Below are positions 25,846-35,414 of a DNA stretch of 64,000 nucleotides, one piece after another (within the stretch, counting starts at the first letter, position 1; each line of letters opens with the position of its first letter). Where the stretch lies: positions 34,419,836-34,483,835 of the forward strand of contig CM065381.1 of assembly GCA_033060915.1 (NCBI GenBank), given 5' to 3'. A program made the translations under genes and the position numbers. A model generated the notes under the pieces. It saw only the letters and a program-made list of their open reading frames with translations. It had not been told where the DNA came from and did no database searches. The DNA is from Euryodendron excelsum. Its lineage: Eukaryota > Streptophyta > Magnoliopsida > Ericales > Pentaphylacaceae.

Positions 25846-27700
25846 TTAAAAGTCAAAGTCAATGTTTGGGTCAAAGTCTCCAAAACCCAGCTCAGAGGAG
25901 ACGGTCGACTACTGGAAGCACCAGCTTCCTATAAGGAAGAAGAGCTTGAATTAGCAAAGCAGATGAATAACTAAATAATGCTAGAATAAAAAGAGAGAAA
26001 GGATAACATACCCCACCACCTCCCATCTGAGCCAACCATGCGGTCAAAGTAGCTACCTCGCTTAGTACTAGTCTCTGTCCATTTGGAACTAGTCCCTCTT
26101 AGTCTGGTTCTAGTCTCTCTGATCTCCCATAGTAGCAAACTCAGCCTGACATACATATCTCCTTGCCCAATGCCATAAGTCTACTACCTCTTGGCCCACG
26201 GTATAACCTCCAACTACAACCTCAAACTGGGTGAAGACATCTATGGAGTGAGCCCCGAAATGTGTGCTGTAGTCCGTCTCTGGAGGAAGCAAAAAACCAG
26301 CACCTAGCTGACACTCCTGGTACGAAATGAGGACCCCCTCGACCAAAGCTCCAAGCATATACTCTAATGGATCTCCTGCCGACTGAAACTCCTCATGGAA
26401 CTGGCACCAATGCCAGTCTCCCAGATAGGACTCCCAAGACTCATCACTCAGAAAGAAAATCCTCGACAAAGACATCAGGACCAGAAACCTAACTACCTCA
26501 TAATGAACCGATCCCAGAAAGGGCTAACAAATCACATCTCTCACCTCTATCAACTCCAGGTTCACCCGTATCGTCACAAAGTCAATGATCTCAGATCGGT
26601 GGCCCACTAATCATGAGCCCATCTCAAGGCGTAGGGATAAAGGTCAACCTCTACTACCTCTAGACGGTAAACCGGTAAGTACTCATAACTCCACCAGACC
26701 AGAAAGGGCCAAAATGCCATCACACTACCCCAGTAGGAGGAAGTCCGAACCCATATGGGTCTAAGGTTGCAACCAAAAGAGAAAGACCCCCAATTCAGCT
26801 CTGACAAGGCTCCCAAGTTAGCTACCATACTCACCAATCTAAAAGGGATGATCGAATTATTATTGTTGCAGAAGCAATTAAAAATAATATACAGAACCAA
26901 TCATCGCCTCATAATGTCCCACTGCTCAGGTGGTGGCTTAACAGAGAAAGTACCCTCATCCCGACTAAGCTAGGACATAGGAAAGGTAGAACGGTGAGGA
27001 GGCAGCAAGTCCAATAAAGTACAAGCCTCGGCCCTACTCACTGGCTACAAGGTGATCTAACGGCCAACAACAGAAAGCCCAGTAATAATGGCCTAGTCTA
27101 ATGGAGTAGGACCCAACTCAAAGCTCACAAAATAGAAGGTCCCCGTCTCGCCAAACCATCTCTTAATCAATGTTAATACTAAATGGCGGTTTAGATGGTT
27201 TTTCTGTAATCCCATGAATGCCCCAAACCCAATCCCTTCCAGAAAGGCACGGTAGGATGGAGCGACCCACTACATAGTACTAAAAGCCTAGTGGATGGCG
27301 CCTCTAAATGATGTATGTACAGGGGGAGGTGGCAAGTGCTGCCGAGAGTATACACTCGGATGATAGGCTAAGTCCCCCAATGGTGGAATATTTGGTATCT
27401 CTAGATCCTCCAAATCTACATCTGCCTATCTCTGTCTAGTAGAGGTCCTCTCGTAACAAGTCACATGTTCTCCTAGACCCGGAGCCTCCTCTTCGGCATC
27501 CATCTCTCCTTCAAAGGCCAACTCGACTGGAGGAAAAAGGTCAACCAGAGGCATGTTATCCCTCCCATTCTAACTGGAGGAAGTCCTACTCGCTAATCTA
27601 CGACTGCCTTTAAACCAACTGAACTACCTACGAAATTTGTAAGCGGCCCCTTTTCGGACTGACGTCTCTGCTCAGAACCGTCATCACCAGCGTCTGCCAT
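25846..27700 (-). pseudogene. Antisense accessory ORF of A2, plant-mobile-domain-like, degenerate
   Basis: Reverse-strand partner of the A1 ORF at 4821-6680. It starts at the ATG at 27700 (MADAGDDGSEQRR) and ends DPNIDFDF then TAA at 25846. The 1855-bp interval is not a multiple of three, so at least one indel is present, and it has many stops. One segment (26110-26475) stays open for 121 codons. Just upstream of the ATG, in the direction of reading, lies TTGACTTTTAGG, a splice-acceptor-like sequence also found in A1 and in the 46.7-48.3 kb ORF. Confidence 0.65.
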
Positions 27701-29240
27701 CCTAAAAGTCAAATCAAGGTAAAAGATATCAATATACGATATATGCAACGCAGAAGACAAAGAGGTAAAGAAGAAAAGAGTAAACAGAGAAAAAGAAAGA
27801 ATGACATAGCAAAGTCTATTCTATCAATTATTAGGTTTCATAAACTTTTTCCTTTAAAAGTTTATTTTCAAAATCAATTCCTAAGATTCCTTAATTTTTC
27901 CTTCCAAAAATTATTTCAAAATCAATATCCAAAGTCACTTTCAAAATCAAATCTCAAAAGTTTCATTCAAAATCCATTTTAGAACTTTTTTAAGCCTCTT
28001 TTTCAAAAGGTTTCTATTTCAATCAAGTTTCAAGGTTGTTCAAGTTTTTCTTTCAAACGTTTTTACCAGTTCCAAAGGTTTTCTAAAACTTTTTTCTTTA
28101 AAAATCTTATTCAAAATAAATCCTCAAAGATTTTTAAGGTTTCAATCCTCAAAACTTTTCCTTCTAAAATTTCTATCAATTTTGAAGTTCTCTAAATTTA
28201 ATATCCATTTTCAAAGGTTTCCTAGACTTTTCCTTCAAAAGTTTTATTCAAAATCTCTTTTCAAAGGTTTTTTTAAGCTTTTCCTTCAAAAAGTTTTAAG
28301 ACCCCCCGAGTTTCTCAGGATCTTCTCTGCCAAAAAGGCCCCATTTTAAAAGGTTTTATATCTTTCCCTATAAAAAGATTTCATTTTAAAATTTTTTAAT
28401 TTTAGAAAATTTCGGTGTAGTCCTGTTTGTAAATGGTCCCTACAGTGCCCAAAATTTCGTATGAAAACACAAACCATACACCCACGGTATCACAAGTACA
28501 TCTCATGGACAAACACAAAAGAACTCGTGCACGTTTTCAAGATCTTCAAATTTTTCAACAAATGTTATATTTTCTAAAATGCAAAGGTTTCCAAAATTGC
28601 TGCAAAAACTTTCAAAACTGCTTCATTTATTTTCTAAAATATTCTCTTGATTTTCTAAACACCTAATTCAGTCATTTCTATCAATCTTTCCTATTTTTCA
28701 AGCATTTTCTATTTTTTGAAAAATCAAAAATTTTAAAAAGTTTTCAAAAATCACAAAACCTTATATGGTTATTCCACACATTTTGCTAAGGCACTTGTTG
28801 CAAAAATCTAGCGAAAAAGTGCAACACCCAAAGCTGTAGGAGCAATTTTCTAATTTCTGCAAAAACCCCTTTTACATAAACATGCAAAACTACTCAAACT
28901 CAATCAAATGAGCATCAAAATGCAGAAATAACTTCACCAGAATGTTCGAAGCACATCAAAACATCAGTTTTGACTATTCACATGACTCAAATGGGACTCT
29001 ACGCATCAAGATCAACACAAAATAAAAAACTCACCTCTTTGATTTCTTAAGCAAAATCTTCTTCTCCGACAACAATTTTGACAACGGTAGCTACTTTTGA
29101 TGACTCTCCAGCATCACTAAACTCAATCCTTCAATACCCAGGGATGCTTCTTTGCAAAAGTCTCAAAAAAGCTCTCTAACTTTACAAATCTATCACAAAC
29201 CTGCAAACTTCGAATCAGAAGTTGTGCTGTTTTAAAACTT
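27701..29240 (+). other. 3' UTR of element A2, right end deleted
   Basis: AT-rich non-coding sequence homologous to 6681-8691. It carries the shared CCGAGTTTCT...TTCTCTGCCAAAAAGGCCCC segment at about 28307-28345 and the block before the LTR at about 29035-29215. It lacks the purine tract and LTR start. At 29241 it joins LTR C at that LTR's position 41, so a deletion removed the end of this UTR, the start of A2's LTR and 40 bp of LTR C. Confidence 0.6.
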
Positions 29241-32200
29241 CGTCCAGACTTGTTTTTAAGTCATTTTGGGCATATTCCAATCGAAACCAATTCTCTAGGT
29301 CCAAATTCCGTCTTTCCATCGCTTTGCGGGCTTGTCAGGCCCAAATAGAGGCAAAATAACCAAAATGCCCTTAGGGGCATTGTCCTTTCTTATTTCAATT
29401 CTAATCCCTGTCTCGAGACAGTTTATTCCTCGAGACGGTCCGAGTAGCAAAACTACTTACAAAACCGTTAGAGTGGCGGAAGCACTCACAAAACCGTTAG
29501 AGTGGCGGAAATACTCACAAAACCGTTAGAGTGGCGGAAACACTCACAATCGGGGCACGTCTCTTTGGAGACAGTAAGACCCCTTTCCAATCCCACTCTC
29601 GAGACAATTTATTCCTCGAGACGGCTCCAATCCAGGCACGTCTCTTCGGAGACGGTAAGACCCCTTTCCAATCCCTCTCTCGAGACAGTTTATTCCTCGA
29701 GATGGTTCGAGTAGCAAAACTACTCACCAAACCGTTAGAGTGGCGGAAGCACTCACAGAACCGTTAGAGTAGCGAAAATACACACAGAACCGTTAGAGTA
29801 GCGAAAATACTCACAGAATCGTTAGAGTAGCGGAAATACTCACAGAACCGTTAGAGTAGCGGAAACACTCACAAATCATCAACCCCGTTCGAGTAGCGGA
29901 AATACTCACAAATCATCAACCTAGTCCGAGTAGCGGAAATACTCACACCGTTAGAGTGGCGGAAACACTCAAAACCTAGGTCAACACCAGTGGCTGTTAG
30001 CCCACTTCGATGAAAAATGACCAAATTACCCTTAGGACCTTTTTCGAGACTTTCCGGTCAAAATAACCATTTTACCCCTAGGCATTCGGATGCCCCGGGA
30101 ACCACACCAGCTTTGGGTATCAAACTGCTAACCCTCTGAGATTATTTTTTATAGTGCTCTCAACCTTCCCTTCTCTTTTCGGATCATTCCGAGTCAGTTC
30201 CGGCCAACCCGGTAAAAAATGACTGTTTTGCCCCTGGAGGGCCGGTCTCCTTCTTCAACCACACCGGCTCTGGGTATCAAACCGGTAATGACCCGAGAAT
30301 ATTTTTTATAGTGTTCTCAACCTTCCTTTACCTTTCCGGACCATTCCGAGTCAGTTCCGGCGAACCCGGTACAAAATGACCATTTTGCCCCTGGTGGGCC
30401 GGTTTCCTTTTCCGACCACGCCGGCTCTGGGTATCAAACCGGCAACCTCTGGGAACATTCTAAATAATGTTTTCAGATCCCAAGTCTTCTTCCGGGACAG
30501 TTTGAGTTTGTCCCGGCAGTTTTCCGGTCTGGTTGACCGTTTTGCCCCTAAAGGCTCGGTCAACATTTCCGACACATCTTATTCTCACTTTTCAAGTCAA
30601 ATACCTCCAGGACACTATTTTAAGTGTTCCTGCTCCCTTTCGGCCTTCTGGGTCATCCCCGACTCCTTCAAATCATTCCCGGACTTTCCGGAGTCACTCC
30701 TAGTGAAGCCAGGCTAAAGTTTACATGGTAGTCACTAGTACAAGCGCCCAAATCTAGTCAAAGATACGTTGTTTGCCGACCATAAATCTTTCCTAGTTGG
30801 CTGGCGCCACTACAAGCCAGAAAATGGCCTGGCGCCACCAGTGTAAATTTTGCCCTAGCGCCACTACAACAGGCGCCAGGCTTGTCCAACTTCTGTAAAT
30901 ACAGAGCCTCGTTCAACGTGAAAAGGGTCTGCAAACTTAACGTAGAAATCACACAATTCGATATACAGAGCTCGAGCACCTCCAAAAACCCTAGTTTCCT
31001 TAGGTTCTCCAAACCCTAGCCACCCTATACTAAACCCTAGCCAACATACACAAACCCTAGCCTCCCATACACTCATACACTCCCCCATACACTCATACAC
31101 TAGCCTTCAACCATCCTTTGAAGACTTGAAAAGCTGCCATCCAAAGCTTGAAGACAACCCTTGAAGGCTGAAGGTGAAGATCAAGACAAAGACCGAAGAC
31201 AGCGCGGCGCGCAAAATAAAGAAGACATACGGTAGGTTTTCTCTTTAATTTTTTGCACTTCCCCCCTCTCTCTTCTCTCTCCAACCCACTTGGGTTTTCT
31301 CTATTTTAATCCCCCATCTCTTTCCCCCCCTTTCTTTGCATGCTTGAAACAAGGGGCTTCCCAGTCCATGTGTAGGATTGGGCTATTGGAGAGTCATCGT
31401 GTCGGGGGCTTTCTTTTAATCTAACTAAAGACCACGTGGGTCCGGCCCCCTTGATTATGTGGTGAAACCTTAACCTTGTATGTTCACGACCCCAAATTGC
31501 ATTGTGCATATCATAGTCTTGCATCTTCCAAAATTCGTTTTCAAACTCGTTTCCAAAACCGTTTTTAAACTGGTTTTCAAAATTGCATCAAAATCTCTTT
31601 TTCAAAAACTTGTTTTCAAAACCACAATTCTAGGGTGATTCTAGCCTTTCCATGGCTAGGGTTGCTTTAGGAAAGTGTTATATTAAAAGTGGCCTTTTGG
31701 TCTATATTTTCAAACTTTGTTTTCAAAACCACTTTCTTAAAGTGGTTCTAGTCCTCTTATGGCTATAATTGCTTTAGGAAAGTGAGATGTTTTTAATCCT
31801 TCTAAACTCTCCCTCTTTTCAAAAATCTCTTCCTAAAAATCTCTTTTTTAACATACTTTCCTAAAACTCTCCTCTCCAAAATTGTTTTCAAAAACTCCCT
31901 TCCAAAATCTATTTTTTTAAAATTCTCTCTCCAAAATCTTTTCCTCAAAATTCACCCTTTAAAAACACTCCTTAGATTCACCTTCCTAAAAACTCTCTCC
32001 AAAAATCTTTCTAAAAACTCTCTTCCCAAAATTTTTCTTCTAAAAACTCTCCTCTAGGATCTTCTTTCCAAAAAACACGTTTCTAAAAACACACTTTTCA
32101 AAACTCCCTCTTTCCTAAAATCTTTTTCCAAAAACTCCCTCTTCAAATTCACTTTCCAAAAACTCCTCCCTAGGATTCCCTTCTAGAAAACATTCGTTTC

Positions 32201-33497
32201 TAAAAACGCACTTTCTAAAAATCCCTTCTCCTTAGAACCCAAATCAAATCCTAGAACCCATAATTAGGAAACCCTAATTTTCTTTCCCAAAACATGATTT
32301 TCAAACTTTGCCCCAAACCTAGGTTTCCAAAACCTCTTGTTTTCATATCCAAACTATACATGTTTCCAAAACCTCTTTTCTACGTTAAAATTTCACACTT
32401 CCAAAACTAGGGTTTCTAGAATCTCCCTTTTCAAATCCTTCCCAAATCCAATCTCCCCGTTTAGGAAACTAGATCCCGTCCTCCGTTTTGGAAATAAAAT
32501 CCAACCTTTCTCTTTTAGAAACCAAATCCAATCCCTTCCTAATCCAAACCTTCCTAATTTCCTACCTTCCTAAACCATAAGTTTCCTAAGTTTAAACTTT
32601 AAACCTCTCCTTAAATTTTAAAATCCAACTCTTTCCTAATTCAAATCATTCCTCGTCTTCCACTTTCCTAAATCTTAAGTTTTCAAAACTTGAATATAAA
32701 AATCTTTCCTAATTCAACCTTTTTCCTAATTCAAGCCCCTTTCCAAATCTTAACTTTCTAAATTCAAGCTTTTAAACCTTTCCTAAATTCAAACCTTTCT
32801 TAATTTCAAGACTTTCTAAAACTCTAAAACTTTCTAAATCCTAAACTTTCCAAATTTCAAATCTTTTCAAATCCAAAATTTTCTAAATTCAAAACGTTCT
32901 TAAGTTAAATCTTTCTAAACTTCCAAGCTTTCTAAATTCTAAATCTTTTCAAAACTTCAACATCTTTCCAAATTCAAAACTCTCTTATTTTCAAAACTTC
33001 CTTGTTTTCAAAACTTTCCAAAATCAAAACTTCCCTTTTTCAAACTTTTCTAAATTCGAAACTCTCCTAATTTGAAAACTTTCCTAAGTTGAAACTTTCC
33101 TAAACCTAAAACTTTCCAAAAAAGAAACTTTCCAAAGATAACATTTTCTTAATTTGAAACTTTCCTAATCCAAATCTTTCCTAAATTCCAAGTTTCCAAA
33201 TCTTTCCAAATCTTCCAAATCCAACATTCCAATCCAATCTTTCTTAATCTCAAGTTTTGGTTTCCTAAACCTCCTTCTTCCCAAAACCAAATCTTTCCAA
33301 AATCAATCTTTCCAAAGCAAGTCCAATCCTCTCAATTCCAATTTCAAATCTGCTTTTCTAATTTTAAATCAAATTCAATGTCCAATTCAAGTTCCTTCTT
33401 CAATCCGCTCTTCTATTTTCAATCGGACTCCGGTCCGAACTACGACTGACCTGATTCCCCCAAAGGGATACGTAAGCAACCTTCATAGGTGCGGTCA
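29241..33497 (+). repeat. LTR C: Tat LTR lacking both ends, left of LTR D
   Basis: It corresponds to positions 41 to about 4300 of the 5079-bp LTR D. It has the same modules: hairpin arrays (29440-29560, 29700-29975), 156-bp repeats (about 30050-30680), GGCGCC palindromes, a TATA-like TGTAAATA at 30894 (mutated), four AAACCCTAG motifs (30985-31060), the G-poor region (31.80-33.42 kb) and the GAACTACG hairpin (33437-33475). It ends at GGTGCGGTCA, exactly where LTR D starts. In several blocks it shares variants with LTR E and not D. Confidence 0.85.
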
Positions 33498-33734
33498 TGT
33501 AAGCACCCCATTTTTGACCGCTCGGCAGTCTACACTCCGTCCAGACTTGTTTTCAAGTCATTTTGGGCATATTCCAATCGAAACCAATTCTCTAGGTCCA
33601 AATTCCGTCTTTCCATCGCTTCGCGGGCCTGTCAGGCCCAAATAGAGGCAAAATGACCAAAATGCCCTTAGGGGCATTGTCCTTTCTTATTCCAATTCTA
33701 ATCCCTCTCTCGAGACAGTTTATTCCTCAAGACG

Positions 33735-34350
33735 GTCCGAGTAGCAAAACTACTCACAAAACCGTTAGAGTGGCGGAAACACTCACAAAACCGTTAGAGT
33801 AGCGGAAATACTCACAAAACTGTTAGAGTGGCGGAAACACTCACAATCCAGGCACGTCTCTTTGGAGAGGGTAAGACCCCTTTCCAATCCCACTCTCGAG
33901 ATAGTTTATTCCTCGAGACGATTCCAATCCAGGCATGTCTCTTCGGAGATGGTAAGACCCCTTTCCAATCCCTCTCTCGAGACAGTTTATTCCTTGAGAC
34001 GGTTCGAGTAGCAAAACTACTCACAGAACCATTAGAGTAGCGGAAATACTCACAGAACCATTAGAGTAGCAGAAATACTCACACCGTTAGAGTAGCAGAA
34101 GCACTCACAAAACCGTTAGAGTAGCGGAAATACTCACAGAACCGTTAGAGTAGCGGAAATACTCACAGAACCGTTAGAGTAGCGGAAATATTCACAAACC
34201 CATTAGAGTAGCGGAAATACTCAACCCCGTCCGAGTAGCGGAAATACTCACAAATCATCAACCCCGTCCGAGTAGCGGAAATACTTACAAATCATCAACC
34301 CCGTTCGAGTAGCGGAAGTACTCACACCGTTAGAGTGGCGGAAACACTCA
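33735..34350 (+). repeat. Tandem array of short hairpin units in U3 of LTR D
   Basis: A unit of about 28 bp, AACCGTTAGAGTRGCGGAAAYACTCAC, repeats three times at 33762-33845 and about eleven times at 34020-34350, with divergent copies between. Each unit holds GAGTA...TACTC or GAGTG...CACTC around a GCGGAAA loop, and a longer form is GAGTAG-caaaa-CTACTC. Between the two blocks are two copies of a roughly 78-bp unit with CTCGAGAC and a GTCTC/GAGAC hairpin. The same arrays, with different copy numbers, are in LTRs C and E; LTR B has three dispersed units. Confidence 0.9.
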
Positions 34351-34399
34351 AAACCTAGGTCAACACCAGTGTCTGTTAGCCCACTTCGGTGGAAAATGA

Positions 34400-35020
34400 C
34401 CAAGCTACCCTTAGGACCTTATCCGAGACTTTCAGGTCAAGATGACCATTTTGCCCCTAGGCATCCGAACGCCCTGGGAATCACACCGGCTTTGAGTATC
34501 AAACCGGTAATGCCCCGAGAATACTTTTATAGTATTCTCAACCTTCCTTTACCTTTCTGGATCATTCCGAGTCAATTCTGGCCAACCCAGTACAAAATGA
34601 CCGTTTTGCCCCTAGAGGGCCGGTCTCCTTCTTCGACCATACCGGCTTTGAGTATCAAACCGGTAATGTCCCGAGAATACTTTTTATAGTATTATCAACC
34701 TTCCTTTACCTTTCCAGACCATTCCGAGTCAGTTCCGGCAAACCCGGTACAAAATGACCATTTTGCCCCTAATGGGCCGGTTTCCTTTTCCGACCACACC
34801 GGCTCTGGGTATCAAACCGGCAACCTCTGGGAACATTCTAAATAATGTTTCCAGATCCCAAGTCTTCTTCCAGGATAGTTTGAGTCTGTCCCGGCAGTTT
34901 TCCGGTCCGGTTGACCGTTTTGCCCCTAAAGGCTCCGTCAACCTTTCCGACACATCTTGTCCTCACTTTTTAAGTCAAATACCTCCACTATTTCAAGTGT
35001 TCCTGCTCCTTTCCGGCCTT
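34400..35020 (+). repeat. About 156-bp tandem repeats in U3 of LTR D (four units)
   Basis: The anchor ATGACCATTTTGCCCCT or a close variant recurs at 34442, 34597, 34753 and 34911, spaced 155-158 bp. Each of the first three units also carries ACACCGGCT.TG.GTATCAAACCGG and TTTCCGGA.CATTCCGAGTC. The third unit contains a perfect inverted repeat, CAAAATG-AC-CATTTTG, at 34750-34765. Matching repeats occur in LTRs B, C, E, F and H. Confidence 0.88.
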
Positions 35021-35174
35021 CCGGGTCATCCCCGGCTCCTTCAAATCATTCCCGGACTTTCCGCAGTCACTCCTAGTGAAGCCAAGCTAAAGTTTACATG
35101 GTAGTCACTAGTACAAGCGCCCAAATCTAGTCAAAGATACGTTGCTTGCCGACCTTAATTGTTTCCTAAATGGC

Positions 35175-35275
35175 TGGCGCCACTAGTAGTGGCGCCAAGC
35201 CAAAAAATGGCCTGGCGCCACTCCTAGTGGCGCCAGTGTATAATTTGGCCTGGCGCCACTGCAACAGGCGCCAGG
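35175..35275. promoter_or_regulatory. Three GGCGCC palindromes directly upstream of the LTR TATA box
   Basis: Inverted repeat 1 is 35175-35197 (arms TGGCGCCACT/AGTGGCGCCA, 3-nt centre). Repeat 2 is 35212-35236 (arms CTGGCGCCACT/AGTGGCGCCAG, centre CCT). Repeat 3 is 35249-35275 (arms CCTGGCGCC/GGCGCCAGG, 9-nt centre). The last ends 14 bp before the TATA box. LTR H keeps two of them (63556-63582, 63595-63619), E and C keep parts. Function unknown; the position suggests a regulatory or RNA-structural role. Confidence 0.85.
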
Positions 35276-35288
35276 TTTGTCTTCCCTC

Positions 35289-35296
35289 TATAAATA
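35289..35296 (+). promoter_or_regulatory. TATA box of LTR D
   Basis: TATAAATA, in CCTCTATAAATACAGAGCC, conserved at the same place in E (51339), B (10312, TATAAATG), F (55566) and H (63535-63542, reverse); mutated to TGTAAATA in C (30894). Transcription would start about 35320-35330 by the usual spacing. Confidence 0.8.
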
Positions 35297-35379
35297 CAGA
35301 GCCTCGTTCAACGTGAAAAGGACCTGCAAACTTAACCTAAAAATCCTATAGTTCGATACACAGAGCTCGAGCACCTCCA

Positions 35380-35414
35380 AAACCCTAGCCTCCCTAGGTT
35401 TTCCCAAACCCTAG
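35380..35414 (+). promoter_or_regulatory. Telobox-like AAACCCTAG motifs just after the predicted transcription start
   Basis: Two copies in LTR D (35380-35388, 35406-35414); four each in C (30985, 31011, 31032, 31052) and E (51431, 51456, 51477, 51497). AAACCCTA is the plant telobox core, known from promoters and 5' regions of many plant genes. Whether it is bound here is inference. Confidence 0.6.

Noticed and set aside
29502..29767. Overlapping open frames on both strands in the U3 arrays (also 33812-34040 and 50008-50260)
   Set aside because: They come from tandem units whose lengths keep frames open; they have no start context, differ in ends between copies and match no family.
33735..34350. 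Regularly spaced short repeats resembling a CRISPR array
   Set aside because: The units are nearly contiguous, the spacers are not unique, the array sits in a plant LTR and there are no cas-like genes. It is a tandem U3 repeat.
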